A DNA stretch of 64,000 nt, from positions 13,866,604 through 13,930,603 of the forward strand of contig NC_065404.1 of the NCBI RefSeq assembly GCF_024362695.1. The letters are read 5' to 3'. How positions within the stretch are numbered: the stretch's first letter is position 1; every line of letters starts with the position of its first letter. Position numbers and translations under genes: made by a program. Source of the stretch: Pectinophora gossypiella. Lineage: Eukaryota; Arthropoda; Insecta; Lepidoptera; Gelechiidae. Under the pieces are notes generated by a model that saw nothing but the letters and a program-made list of their open reading frames with translations, was not told the DNA's origin and searched no databases. This document shows, piece by piece, positions 34,015 to 43,530 of the stretch.

Positions 34015-35437
34015 GTTCACGAAATCTTCAGGCTAGGTGAGAGGACCCTGAGAAAACGGGATAACGGTAGGAAGATGATGATAAATAATACAAATAAATT
34101 TAAGAGCCACGCTCTTGTCGGTGTAGCATTCTCCATGCTACTTTTTAGGGAAAATTAGGGCAGTGGGTTCCCTCTTGCCATCCGCCCCGTAGTACTCTGT
34201 CTTGCGAGTGGGATGGCGCCCAGAGTAGTCTATTTCAAAGCCGTACTAGGACTCCTATCCTCCGCCTCTGAATAGTACTGACAGTTACTGCTGCCCTCTG
34301 TCAGGTTCAAGGTTACAGTCCCTGTGATTCGCCTCAACAACAAGATTTTAACCGTCCATTTTTTCCAGGTGTGGTTCCAAAATCGGCGAGCGAAATGGCG
34401 AAAGCAGGAGAAAGTGGGGCCACAAGCACATCCCTACAACCCGTACTTAGGGGCCGCGCCGGGGGGGCCCCCTCCGTCTGTCGTGGCTTCCATGCCGAAC
34501 CCCTTCTCACAACTTGGGTTCGGGTTCCGTAAACCTTTTGACACAAACGCTTTGGCATCGTTTAGGTGAGGATTATTTTATTTACTTATTAAAATGCTTA
34601 CTGAGTAAAGCGGTGTCTTATGCTAAGTGAGCCCCTTTTATAAAGGACATCACATTGATGACCAGTTCATACACTCAATTACAATTTGCCTTAATGTTTA
34701 CTGTCTATTAATTTGTACTCTCTTATATAAGTTGTTCTTGTTGCGTGTTTTGATTGTAAGTTATGTGTTATTCCGTGTTTTGTTTTATATTTATTACTGT
34801 GGTGTCCCTATATAATAAACGTTTCTTTCTTTCTTATGAGTGAAATGATTAGCTCATGTCTAATCCATCTAGCTAATCTTATTGTTGGAGCCCCTACTTT
34901 TCCAACAATAACTGTATTTTTCTTGGCAGGGAAACTACCACAGTATTTTTTTGGTATTAGTTTCCAAATTGGAACAATCAAATTTATACCCAGCTAACAA
35001 TCACCTGGTGGAAAAGATCGACAAAATAAAAAGTTCATCTGAAGATCCCTTCAACGCTTAAAACGTGCTCCTATTTCACAGACGCACTTGTTCACCTTCT
35101 ATTTCTGGTCAACAGATACGCCGGAGGCCCAGTCCTGGGCGCGCAATACCTGGGCGCACCATTACCACGGCCACCACTCTTCAGCGCTCCCCTTTATACC
35201 TCCAGCCCGCCCTTCCATTCTCTCCTTGCCGGCTTAGCAGCTCCCCCCAGACAATCCCCCGATCCCCCTGTCTCTCCCCCAATATCCCCCGGCAGCGAAT
35301 CCCCGCCAACATCATCCTCAGCTCCAGAAGTAGAAAGAAGAAGCTCCAGCATCGCAGCTCTTCGAATGGCCGCAAGAGAACACGAGCTGAGACTAGAAAT
35401 ACTCCGGCAAAGACACCATACCGACCTGATTAGTTGA
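26220..35437 (+). CDS. al: Aristaless-type paired-class homeodomain transcription factor (spliced, 4 coding exons)
   Basis: Joining 26220-26452, 28303-28348, 34369-34565 and 35116-35437 gives 798 nt, 265 residues plus TGA. Residues 45-50 are basic (KRKQRR). The homeodomain is about residues 48-107, with F8, W48, F49, N51 and R53 all present and glutamine at position 50 (Q50 class). The OAR motif is about residues 232-252 (core SSSIAALRMAAREHEL), ending in DLIS. The start MGVSE resembles the fly Aristaless start as I remember it, and CCACCATGG is a good initiation context. The fly protein is about 400 residues; this one has a shorter linker and tail. Both homeodomain introns lie where I would expect for the class (codon 31, and between 46 and 47). 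Family knowledge: a nuclear DNA-binding regulator of appendage tips, antenna and leg, and in Lepidoptera of wing discal pattern and colour. No paired domain is present. Whether this is al1 or al2 cannot be told from the window. An upstream in-frame extension remains possible. Confidence 0.95.
26666..26958 (+). mobile_element. retroelement tail nested in MITE C (family 4)
   Basis: It is flanked by AAATTATTCAA at 26655-26665 and 26959-26969, and ends in a TATG repeat. The body (GGCGATAGGCTGATCCCTTA, GTGGCTCTGCCCACCCCATT) recurs on the minus strand at 20355-20535, 42395-42540, 45600-45770 and 50535-50720. It has no coding capacity and is classified only as a SINE- or LINE-tail-like retroelement. 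Confidence 0.8.
27138..27255 (-). mobile_element. retroelement tail nested in MITE C, second insert
   Basis: It begins with CAAATCAAATCAGATCAAAT, which on the minus strand is an ATTTG-type tail. The adjoining ATTATCATGGATAAACTTGT block also occurs at about 25040-25110, showing a dispersed family. Target duplication not clear. Confidence 0.6.
27820..28135 (-). mobile_element. tRNA-headed SINE, type 1, in aristaless intron 1
   Basis: Tail complement TCTTCTATCGTGTGGGTTGT, body ACCGGGACCAACGGCTTAAC, and the head with the B-box complement near 28080. It lies about 170 bases upstream of the 46-nt exon and antisense to the gene. Confidence 0.9.
28303..28348 (+). CDS. al: aristaless homeodomain middle exon (46 nt)
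   Basis: The acceptor TTTTTTTTGCAG ends at 28302 and the donor CAG/GTAAGA follows 28348. The first base completes the split arginine codon (AG/G). Fifteen codons then read EELAMKIGLTEARIQ, homeodomain positions 32-46 (helix 2 and the start of helix 3). It is too short to show up as an ORF and was found by completing the homeodomain. The exon ends exactly before VWFQN, a common intron position in paired-class genes. Confidence 0.95.
28600..28715 (+). mobile_element. LINE 3' tail (third family) in aristaless intron 2
   Basis: GTTGTGAGAAGCTGCAATAG, GGCGGATGAGACGTTCGTTA and a TTTGAATTTGAATTTGAA tail. The matching copy lies at 59870-59965. Confidence 0.75.
29368..29510. mobile_element. MITE family B, copy 3, in aristaless intron 2
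   Basis: It is a diverged copy: GTACGATCAAGAGTACTAAT at the left, ATTGCTCATGAATGTAC at the right, with the shared internal TTTTTTGACAAATTGAA and CTCATTAAATGTCAAATATG. Confidence 0.85.
30214..30399 (-). pseudogene. LINE C-terminal remnant in aristaless intron 2
   Basis: The minus-strand open stretch reads GHLIRHDSF and GKRGRGRPRR, the same reverse-transcriptase tail as at 12.6 kb. It lacks the downstream WRMLHRQ part and everything upstream. Confidence 0.85.
31170..31214. repeat. GC-rich 12-bp perfect hairpin in aristaless intron 2
   Basis: GGGCCACGGGGG (31170-31181) and CCCCCGTGGCCC (31203-31214) are exact complements with a 21-base loop that contains a further TGTGGCCC. It is strongly GC-rich in an AT-rich intron. 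Confidence 0.85.
32462..33769. mobile_element. 1.3-kb foldback (long inverted repeat) element in aristaless intron 2
   Basis: The two arms, 32462-33021 and 33211-33769, are reverse complements with only a handful of differences over about 560 bases, leaving a loop of about 190 bases. The ends read CAGGGTGGCCCAGAAGTTCA and its complement, and are flanked by TA on both sides (32460-32461, 33770-33771). This would fit a TA target duplication of the Tc1/mariner type. No transposase ORF is present. Transcribed as part of the intron, it could fold into a hairpin of over 500 bp. Confidence 0.9.
33981..34013. repeat. CT dinucleotide microsatellite
   Basis: TCTC run with one A interruption, in aristaless intron 2 about 350 bases before the exon at 34369. 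Confidence 0.9.
34017..34083 (+). mobile_element. SINE type 3, 3' tail only
   Basis: CACGAAATCTTCAGGCTAGG then GAGGACCCTGAGAAAACGGG and GGAAGATGATGAT. It lies just after a CT microsatellite in aristaless intron 2. A minus-strand tail of the same family is at 39962-40028. Confidence 0.75.
34101..34325 (-). mobile_element. LINE 3'-end variant fragment next to an aristaless splice acceptor
   Basis: Same family as 10183-10376 (AGAGCCACGCTCTTGTCGGT ... GCGCCCAGAGTAGTCTATTT ... CCTGTGATT). It ends about 43 bases before the exon at 34369, within typical branch-point distance. Confidence 0.78.
34369..34565 (+). CDS. al: aristaless exon with recognition helix and proline-rich linker
   Basis: The acceptor CATTTTTTCCAG ends at 34368; the donor AG/GTGAGG follows 34565 (phase 2). 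It begins VWFQNRRAKWRKQEK, the DNA-recognition helix with Q50 and N51. Then comes VGPQ, a HPYNPYL segment shared with fly Aristaless, a Gly/Pro-rich stretch, and the NPF-(S)QLGF-RKPFD block also seen in Aristaless proteins. A LINE fragment on the opposite strand ends only about 43 bases upstream of the acceptor. Confidence 0.95.
34566..35115 (+). other. al: aristaless intron 3 (0.55 kb)
   Basis: It is bounded by GTGAGG and GTCAACAG. It contains an AATAAA at 34814-34819 followed by TTTCTTTCTTTCTT, which looks like the tail of an old retro-insertion or a cryptic poly(A) signal. Nothing else is recognised. Confidence 0.7.
35065..35081 (+). promoter_or_regulatory. possible alternative 3' splice site for the aristaless last exon
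   Basis: The sequence CTCCTATTTCACAG ends at 35081 and has a better pyrimidine run than the acceptor ending at 35115. Splicing here from the exon ending at 34565 keeps an open frame of roughly 117 codons to the TAG at 35431-35433. That product would be Arg/Pro-rich with no OAR motif. The open frame may only reflect high GC content, and no transcript evidence is available. Confidence 0.3.
35116..35437 (+). CDS. al: aristaless terminal coding exon with OAR motif
   Basis: The acceptor is GGTCAACAG ending at 35115, chosen because it restores the frame: AG/A gives Arg, followed by YAGGP, which matches the position of FRYPH in the fly protein. The exon encodes a Pro/Ser-rich tail and then the OAR motif (ERRSSSIAALRMAAREHEL), ending DLIS and TGA at 35435-35437. 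In related factors the OAR region restrains transactivation or DNA binding. A second, stronger-looking acceptor 34 bases upstream would read a different open frame and lose the OAR motif (see the separate entry). Confidence 0.93.
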
Positions 35438-36540
35438 GCTTTGCTTATGGAAAGGAGACTAGAGAATTTTCTAGAATGTTCCTTCAGGTGAATGGGAATT
35501 CTGGGGTAATGGGTTGTGGACGGACGTGTTATTGGAGAGATTAGTGGTAGACAGCCTGCGTCATACGATAATGTCATGAAGAATCGTCGCGAAAATGAAG
35601 TAATACCGCGTGACCAACATGCTCACGTCAAACTCACGTATCTGTCGTCACTTCACGTCTTGTGAACAGTCATGCACGGTATCTGTTTTGGAACGCGCTA
35701 ATGAAATGTTCTAAATTCTATGGCATATAAAAAGTTGCGAATGTATTACAATATCCCTTTCCACAAGGCGTTGTAAAATTAAACCAATATTATATTTAAA
35801 CCAGTATGATGAATGGCTTACCTGACAATTTAAACGTGTAGATGTCATGAAAAGAAAATGACTACCCCTATCAATTAACTTTTTATAAGGGTAACAATGA
35901 TCGCGTTCAGAAATAACACGGCTGTTTTTGCCTCCCTTATGGCGGTAACACATTCGTTCGTAGCGGCGTCGCAACGCAAAAGTTACACCGTATTACGTGC
36001 ATTTTCATTTAGTAACTAGATTGACAGCGCCGCAACGCACGGGTGTGTTCCGACCTTATATATCGTGCGACACGAGTTGCCTTGTAAGATAACTAAATAT
36101 AGAAAAATAATTAGAATATTTTATTTTATATTACATGTAAGATACAAATAGTGACTACATTCCGTCCAGTTATAGGCCTTATTGTTATTTATTGTAGTTT
36201 TAAGATGTACTTAATTATTACTTTGCTGAAATTATTTCACCAAAATAGTGCCTTGCCTTTCGGAAATCATTAATAGTTTAATGTTCAAACTGACAATAAG
36301 TAAAAATATGGAGGCGCACTATATAAGACGCGTAATTTTCCGAATTATTTTTACAAAAGTAGATGATTTAAAAATGCAAACAAATTGTATCATTTCACAT
36401 ATTTAAATTTTAAGTTGAGATAAACAATTAGTAGAGACATGTCACACCGAAAGCTACTTACTACTTAATAATTGTTAAACGAGTAAAATTAATTACTTGA
36501 ACAAGCTTAAAATACACAATAAAATCATTTATTAGTTATG
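35438..36540 (+). other. al: probable aristaless 3' UTR with polyadenylation signal
   Basis: This AT-rich stretch follows the stop codon. I recognised no copy of the repeat families found elsewhere in the window. The first AATAAA I find downstream of the stop is at 36518-36523 (ACACAATAAAATC), giving a 3' UTR of about 1.1 kb if used. A segment at about 35946-36050 carries repeated GCGNCGCAACGCA-like words, similar to words at 3890-4070. Confidence 0.4.
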
Positions 36541-36961
36541 ATTCAACTTGTTATAACATTATTATATTTAATCAATCACATAAAATCATATTTTAACATG
36601 TTTGCGGTGTGAAATTGGCATTAGGTATATAATGTAGATTCGTCAAATATATTTATATATTATTGTATATTACCTGTTTCTTAGTTATGGTGTGACCCTA
36701 ATAAAATTAAATTGTTAAATATGATACGAAATAACGGAAATATGAATTTGTAATTTATTGTAGTGACCAAAGAAAGAATGTGAAGGATGACATTCCAACG
36801 AAAGGTAATTGTAGCACGACTAAGCTTGTATATTTTGTTATTCCAAATCGAATCCATTGAGTATCTCTTACGAAATAAAAAGAATACTGAACTATTAGTG
36901 GGCATTTTTATTCAGTTCACTTTGCATACCTACCTTATATTGATGTTGCTAGGTAATCAGG

Positions 36962-37026
36962 TTTTTTTTGACGTGACTTATTGTAGATTTGCCGTAGATG
37001 GAATTAACTACTTGACCGGACAAAGA
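36962..37026 (+). mobile_element. family-I terminal fragment
   Basis: TTTTTTGACGTGACTTATTG, then TAGATTTGCCGTAGATGGAA and CTACTTGACCGGACAAA. It matches one end of 61752-62392 only. Confidence 0.65.
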
Positions 37027-37087
37027 TAATCACGCGGTCACGCCACTAACGTTACCCAAAAATCGTAAAGTAAACCAAACAAAAACC

Positions 37088-37162
37088 AAAGACTGCCTGG
37101 AAGAGATTGCTACTTACCAACAAGGCCGTCTATTTCACTCTTTGTTTGTAATATTGTATTTC
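37088..37162 (+). mobile_element. LINE 3' UTR fragment (fourth family)
   Basis: GACTGCCTGGAAGAGATTGC and AACAAGGCCGTCTATTTCAC. The complement is at 3590-3690 and related tails at 18360-18460 and 40262-40300. Confidence 0.6.
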
Positions 37163-37352
37163 CAGGGTTCCTATTGAGCCGCCAAATGCACCTGATATGG
37201 CTCATGTAACGACTACTTACATGTAGTAACTGGGATCAGCGGCTACACGTGCCTTCCGAAGCACGCATCATCTTACTTTCGGACAATCAGGTGACCCTGA
37301 CACCAGGGTTGATGAGGTTGGTACTCCACCTCACAACCTACACGATAGAAGA
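37162..37352. mobile_element. two SINE type-1 pieces in inverted orientation
   Basis: 37162-37292 is a minus-strand body without its tail (GGGTTCCTATTGAGCCGCCA ... GGACAATCAGGTGA). It is joined directly to a plus-strand tail (CCCTGACACCAGGGTTGATG ... CACGATAGAAG). A rearranged or fused pair. Confidence 0.7.
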
Positions 37353-38249
37353 TATTGTATTTCCCGCATGTGCAATAAAGCATTTGTTATGTTATTTAAA
37401 TTATATTTCTACGAACGCTCAGAATTTCCAGCGGTATCGAAGCCACAAGACATCAAAAGTCAAGCTTCAATAATTTTAGACCTGGAGGACTTCATACAAA
37501 AACCTTCCTAGATGATCGACGTGAAATACTACGGTTTTTCGGTTAGTCCTAGCTAAGTGCAACATAACCTAACATCACAGACTGTATCCCCCAAGGGGTA
37601 AACAGAGCTGTATAGAATACACCCATAGACTACATACTCTACAGTTACGATTCTTCGTGACTGTATAGACCTGTAAAGTATCTCTATACTATACAGATTT
37701 ATACACCTCTGTGTATAGTATATAGTAGTTATACAGCTTAGACTATTTATATTTTATTATAGAGGAGGTGTAAAGGGGAGCGCTGAACAGTGGTGGCCGT
37801 GGTAATGGTGCGCCCAGGTATTGCGCGCCCAGGACTTGTGTGTTCGGATCTTGTGTGGAATATGGGGTGTAGTTGATGGTGCGAGATCGAGGGATCTACA
37901 AGTGCAAACACCAATTAGTTCCTTGTCACTATTTATTTATATATTTTGTAAAATTGTTACACATTCGCGGGAGGCGTCGGCGATTCATGTCGCCATAATA
38001 TTGCCATATAAAAATATTCTTAATTATAAATATTTTTCTACTTGTGTCGCCAACAACAATTAGAATCATCATCAATTATATAATATCAAAAACATCTCCA
38101 CCAAATTGGAAGCGCCAGAAACTAGCTACCACCTCTATCTTCAAACAATAACTATTAACATAACATCATTTGCATCTTGTACAAAAAATAAATTGATTAT
38201 GTTAAGCTGAGCGCAATAAATTTACATACACGGACAGACAATTAAGTTT

Positions 38250-38640
38250 CAATAACAACAGGCAGCTAAACGAAAACGTTAAACGATTCGAGTCATTAAA
38301 GAAACTAAAGAGAAGTAATCCAATTTTGGCTTTCAACGGCGGGGTCCATCCATCATGCGTTATTACGTGTCAGACAACCACCGCACCAGTAACCCTCGCT
38401 CATCATCCATCACTAGACAATACGCCACTCATTAATTACATAATCTTATATAATTAAATTGTAATTCAATAATCCGTTCAATTATAAGCAAAAATCGATA
38501 ATCAGCATCGTGAGAATCCTCCAAGCGCGGGGGTCCCGACGAGCTATTAATCTAAAATTCAATTAAAAAATAATGATTATTTGGTTGATGATTTAGCAGC
38601 GATTGATTAAAAAAAGAAAGCCGTCGCCCACGACTGGGCA
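38250..38640. promoter_or_regulatory. candidate non-coding regulatory island downstream of aristaless
   Basis: No interspersed repeat was recognised here. It combines GC-richer unique segments with many homeodomain words (ATTAATTA, TAATTAAATTGTAATT, CAATTA) and a near-P3 word (TAATTCAATAA) at about 38463. It lies about 2.8 kb past the stop codon. No coding potential is seen. The call rests on motif density and absence of repeats; conservation was not tested. Confidence 0.25.
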
Positions 38641-39413
38641 CGATCTTCTAATGTGATTTACTTGTAGATATCAATAGTAATTTGTTTAATCAAAAATAAT
38701 ATGCATAATATTTGAGATTGGATATGGATAAGTAGTGGATGAATTACGATCGTAGATTCGTCGCTTCTGTTTGGAAGTACTGTTATATAAAGCGCTGCGC
38801 AGACGTTGGATTTTGATAGACTGGACAACATCGTATCAAGATCAGGGACCTTATTTGTGAAAATATATACATATAAATACCTATTTCCCGGAGCACATCT
38901 GAATTTGTCATTTGCAACATGAGACAGGTATATATTTTCGCACGCGAGTTGAAGGCGAGTGATTAAAAAATAAAGCCCCCTGAGTGAAGTAAAGATGGGT
39001 AAGTAGTTGAGATTACCTCAGAACAAAGTTACACAAATAAAAGGAAAGAAAGAAAAAAAAAAGAAAGAAAGTATTTTTTATTAGAGGACGCCACAGTGAC
39101 AATACAAAAACAGTAGGAAAAAAACTTACACAAAATCACAATTATTAAGGAGACGTGCCCTGCCGCTGTAAGATGAAAGCGGCTTTCGTGTTTTGAAAGG
39201 GTTGAATTTTCAATACACTCCTTTCGTAGTTCTGAAGCTTTGTTCAAGACACCTTTTTGATGTGTCATTAATAAAATAAAATAAAAAAAAATAATCTTAA
39301 ATATCAAAGTTACGAAGCCTCAAAAGTTTACAACTATCAAGTAGTACTTATATGTAGTTCTACTTACATTTTCATCATCATAACTTAAAACCACTATACC
39401 AAGATCACCATCA

Positions 39414-39612
39414 CAAATTTAAGATCCACGCTCTTATCGGTGTAGCATTCTCCATTCTTGTCTATCAAAGGCCAATTCCTTTACTTCTTTATAAGACACG
39501 ACGTTCACCTTCTCTTTAATCTGTTCCATGTGAGCTCTTCTTGGTCTTCCCCTTCCTCTCTTTCCTTGTAGCTTTTATCGTTTTATTAAGTGTCCAATCA
39601 TCTTGACTCTTC
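39414..39612 (-). pseudogene. LINE C-terminal remnant
   Basis: The complement of the same tail: CACGCTCTTATCGGTGTAGC, TTCTCCATTCTTGTCTATCA and CTCTTCTTGGTCTTCCCCTT, reaching back to the GHLIR-coding part. Confidence 0.85.
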
Positions 39613-41286
39613 TACCAAGATACTCAACTAAAATCCAACAGAACTTTGCTTTCTGTCTAAACCATAGGTACTACTAGGCATTAGGTTCTACAGTTCTGTC
39701 AGTGAGCACAAATAAACAACTCAGATGAACATTTGTTCGTAAATCAGATTTGTACTAATGAAAAATAAATACCGGCGTGGTTAATTTAATTGTAATGGAA
39801 TTTTTATCCTCCCGACCTCATCTACTGGACCCGCCTACCGACAGCCTCTCATTATGACATGGAACAAGTTACAGGAGGAAGCGGGAGCGAGTAACTTTCA
39901 CTAGCGTGCCAACATGCTGCGATAATATATCACCTTAATTGATATAGACATGGGTAAGAGCATTTCATCATCCCCCTAGCATTATCCCATTTTTCCCAAG
40001 GTCCGCTTACCTAACCTGAAGATTTGACTGTTCCGGTATCAACTATAACTGACATAAGTATTTTATCAAGGATTCTAAACTTAGACAGTGTTATCATCGG
40101 CAGGAAGCAAACGATATTAATGGTGATAGATATTTGGAACAGCTTCATTTTGGAGAGACAGGTATTTATTTGTCCAGCAGTGATACCAATTATTGAGCTG
40201 ATAAAGAAATAAGTAAGTAACAACATAGAGAAAAATCAATTAATAATTGACATATACAGACGAATAAAATAAACACAATAGGCGGCCTTATTGCTAAACA
40301 GCAACAGCAAAAAATTAGGTAACACGAACCTGACCCATGTCTTTCTCCTGTAACTTACACCACCCACTAGCTCACTGGATAGGGCGGAACATCGCCAAAT
40401 CTAATTACGAGTCAACAAAAAAGCTCTAGCGAAATCAACATTTTTGTATGTTTTATAAAGCCCTTCTAGAACCCCGTGTGAATCCGCGTCGCTTTTTGTA
40501 CCCGATTTCGGGAATCGAAACCGAGATATTTTTATAACCGAGAAGAGGTTTTCGTTCGAACTCACTTACTGGAATTTGTTGAAAACGTCTGTTTTTGGGT
40601 GCCGGTAGAGTCGGCAGCTTAAATACTGGTGTGGTCATCATCAATCCATATACGTCCGCTACTGGATATAGGTCTTTATCCAGGCGTGCTACTGAACAAG
40701 TTACAAGTGCAAAATAAAGCACTTTTTCACTTTGCCACAAGAGAAAATTCTTCTCTATCATGGCGCCAATATGTTTGTAACTCTTGACGATACTTGTGAC
40801 CTTTCCGAAGTAACACACTAGAGGTAGGTACTATGACAATTACCACAGTGACAGTGATGTGTTTGACATGTCACCTTATGTCCTGATGATTGTCATAATT
40901 GGTTGCAACTAACTTGGCCACCCAGGTGCGTTTGTCACGTAATTCGCTAGTGTCAATCCCATATATTTTCACTCGTTTGCTTAATTTATACATCTTGGCT
41001 CTCTAGAGGAAACGATGATACTCAAGGAACATGATAAATAATCTGTCAGCGATAAGTTAGTAAATAAAGCAAAGCTTACGAGGCAGACTGTACACTGTAC
41101 CACTAACGAATTTGTGGGCTTAAGACCACACAACAAGACAATAAATTCCACAAGAACGTGGTGCCAATTGAGAAGAAGGAAAGCCTTAAAAAATGTTTAC
41201 ACTTCCTGTAGAAAACGAGAATTACGCGTGTACCTACTCGTACAGAATAATAACATATTATCGATTCAATTTGGTCATCCAGATTG

Positions 41287-41838
41287 GTATATATGTCGTG
41301 GCCAGATCTTAGAATTGATCATTTCATGATATGCTCGATGATATTTCATGAAATAGAATATCATTCGTTGGCCACATCATGATGTAGTTTGGCCAGATCA
41401 ATAAACACAAAACATTTAACGATATGAGCAACTAAATGCATGATTACTTCATGATATGGCCAAACTTTGGCAATCATATCGTAAAATTAGTAACGTTATC
41501 CACCGGTAGCGGCGCTGGTGTCGATTATATTTAAAACTTGATTGATATTATAAGCGATGAATCGCTGTATTAATTGTACAATTTTCCATATCGATTAGGT
41601 ACATAATTTTGAACCAAAGAAATTAATCGACTATTCGCATTTTTATTACACCACATAGATAACATGGATACCGCCTATATTTACGATATGGCCAAACGTT
41701 GATTGAAATATCATTAAACGTTGACCTTTCAACGATATGGTCAACTTAAGTTGGCTATTTCATGAAATATGACCATTTCATGAAATGGTCGAACACATCA
41801 TGAAATGATCAATTCTAAAATCTAGCAACGACATATAC
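41287..41838. mobile_element. TIR element with iterated subterminal CATGATATGG motifs
   Basis: The ends are GTATATATGTCGTGGCCAGA and an imperfect reverse complement of it (GTATATGTCGTTGCTAGA after complementing). Inside both ends, words such as TTTCATGATATG, TTTCATGAAATGG and ATATGGCCAAAC recur in both orientations at least eight times. The middle (about 41510-41660) lacks them. There is no ORF, so this looks like a non-autonomous DNA element. Superfamily unknown. Confidence 0.7.
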
Positions 41839-42654
41839 AAGCATAAATTCTGTCATATGGATATAAGATTCAATAGATTTGCTTTTTTTTGTAATGGCGA
41901 TTACTCCACCGGCAAGAGCGCAGCTCTTAAATAATGAGAGAGAGAGAGAGAGATTTGTTTTTTACAATTATACTTAATAAAGTAGATCTATCGTAGAACA
42001 AAAATAGCAGATGGTATATGCACTTTATCATACTTTTTACCATCGCCCTATAACCGATCCAAGATTAATACTCAGCTACCAGGGCAGCATAACATAACAA
42101 GGGAAGACATATCGTTGGGGTAGTTCAAAAGTCGTGACTCTCGCAGCGATTAATAAAGGAATTGATTAGCGGAGGCGTGGTCGCACTAACGAGGTAGGCT
42201 TGTTTGTTTAATTACTACGGAGTACACCTTCCGAGCGGTTCTGTTAGCCTGGTACTCGGAAGGGCATTGCTTCTGGTTTTCGAAAGCTTACGTTGCAATA
42301 ACAGTTCCGTTTTTGGAAATATGCTTATGTACTTAGTCAAGGAAACGAGTGAAAACCTCAAACATAAAAACACTGACTACATAATAATATCATACCCGCA
42401 ATCCCAAATGGGGTGGGCAGTCAGTTCTGATACGAAGTCCATATGATGAGTACGAAGTCCATAGTATTAGGTTTAAGACAGTTCCTCTGTTGTTTTACGA
42501 CATGTCCGGGAAGATAAACAGCTGAAAATTCTTTATTTTATATTCGCTCTCAGTCTAGCATAGTAACCTATACAAGCAGCATCTATTTAAAAAATAAAAC
42601 CCCAGAACATCCGTCCTGAAGCCTAACCACAGAGCCTAACCTCCAGTAACAAAG

Positions 42655-42835
42655 CTAAACTGGATCAAATCACCGTGTTACGCGCGCCGGCGTATAATAG
42701 CGCGCACCATCCATCACGCCGCGAGCAATGAGCGTCAAGAAGCGCCACTATGATTTATATGCGCCCGCGCACCCGCGCCGCCGCCGCGCGGACGGCATCT
42801 GATCAATAAATCGATCATGTGGGAAGGGACTATTA
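42655..42835. promoter_or_regulatory. GC/CpG-rich island of unknown role
   Basis: It is a sharp change in composition from AT-rich flanks to CpG-dense words (GCGCGCCGG, CCGCCGCCGCGCGG), followed by ATCAATAAATCGATCATG. No ORF or splice-bounded exon could be supported. It could be a promoter, enhancer or unrecognised repeat. Confidence 0.2.
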
Positions 42836-43010
42836 GCTGTGGTACTATTGTTGTTTCATGTAATTATTTGATGCCTGTATAAGTATACAACCATCTGGGT
42901 GGACATTGGACAACTACAGCTCGCCATAGGAGTTCCAGCTACACTTGTTGTTAACGTCATAAGAGATATGATAAACCTTATAGTGACAGGTTATCAACCT
43001 CAGACATCAA

Positions 43011-43144
43011 GGGGTTAAAAAGGCCACAACGAAGCAATTCATCTAAAAAAGCAATATTGCAATTTGACATTCGCGCGCGTAGAAGTCAAATAGCAACATT
43101 GCTTTTTTCGATTAATTGCTTCGATCTGGCCTTTTTAACCCCCC
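43011..43144. mobile_element. MITE family A, copy 3 (134 bp)
   Basis: The ends GGGGTTAAAAAGGCCACAAC and its near complement, and the subterminal AAAAAGCAATATTGCAATTT, match the copies at 5.7 and 6.7 kb. The loop is shorter. Confidence 0.85.
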
Positions 43145-43479
43145 AGGATTTGACAGAGGTAACAATAGGCTCCTTAATAACTTAGTCAAGTGAGACACAC
43201 GAAATTTTGTATGCAAGTAGGTACTGCGGTATGATGTCATCAACAAACGTGCGTCGTATCTACTTATTGAGATTCGAAGATATATTGAAAAGAAAAATGG
43301 ACATTATTTAAGACAAAATTATATAAATGGCTTAATGAACGTAATTTTTATTCTGTCAGGGAATTTCTGCAGTAATGTATTTTTTTGTTATTATATAAAA
43401 GTTTAGTGTAAATAAGTGTACCTTTGTCTACATATAATGACATTTGTATGCCAACATTGTTATGGCGAAACATATATTG

Positions 43480-43530
43480 TAATACCCATTTCTAATACCC
43501 ATTTCTAATACCCACTTCTAATACCCATTT
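43480..43530. repeat. 13-bp tandem repeat, about 4 copies
   Basis: The unit TAATACCCATTTC is repeated with one C-for-T change in the third copy. Confidence 0.95.

Larger units (their letters stand above)
28349..34368 (+). other. al: aristaless intron 2 (6.0 kb)
   Basis: It separates homeodomain codons 46 and 47. It contains a LINE tail (28600-28712), a small MITE (29368-29510), a LINE coding remnant on the minus strand (30214-30399), GC-rich islands (30540-30670 and 31120-31260), a 1.3-kb foldback element (32462-33769), a CT microsatellite, a SINE tail (34017-34083) and a LINE fragment against the 3' splice site. Stretches such as 28713-29200 and 31260-32340 are AT-rich with nothing recognised. 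Confidence 0.85.
37353..41286. other. non-coding region downstream of aristaless
   Basis: It contains the motif-rich island at 38250-38640, a LINE remnant (39414-39612) and a SINE tail (39962-40028). The rest is AT-rich. The 121-residue minus-strand open stretch at 40453-40818 shows no recognisable domain and is not called. Confidence 0.45.

Noticed and set aside
34627..34815. 62-residue ORF in intron 3
   Set aside because: Hydrophobic by AT-rich composition, not conserved-looking, and ends in a repeat tail.
35194..35577. 127-residue minus-strand ORF
   Set aside because: It is the antisense shadow of the GC-rich aristaless last exon.
40453..40818. 121-residue minus-strand ORF
   Set aside because: No domain, motif or splice context recognised; composition not clearly coding.
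43480..43530. Possible CRISPR-like array
   Set aside because: 13-bp contiguous tandem units without spacers; a eukaryotic minisatellite.
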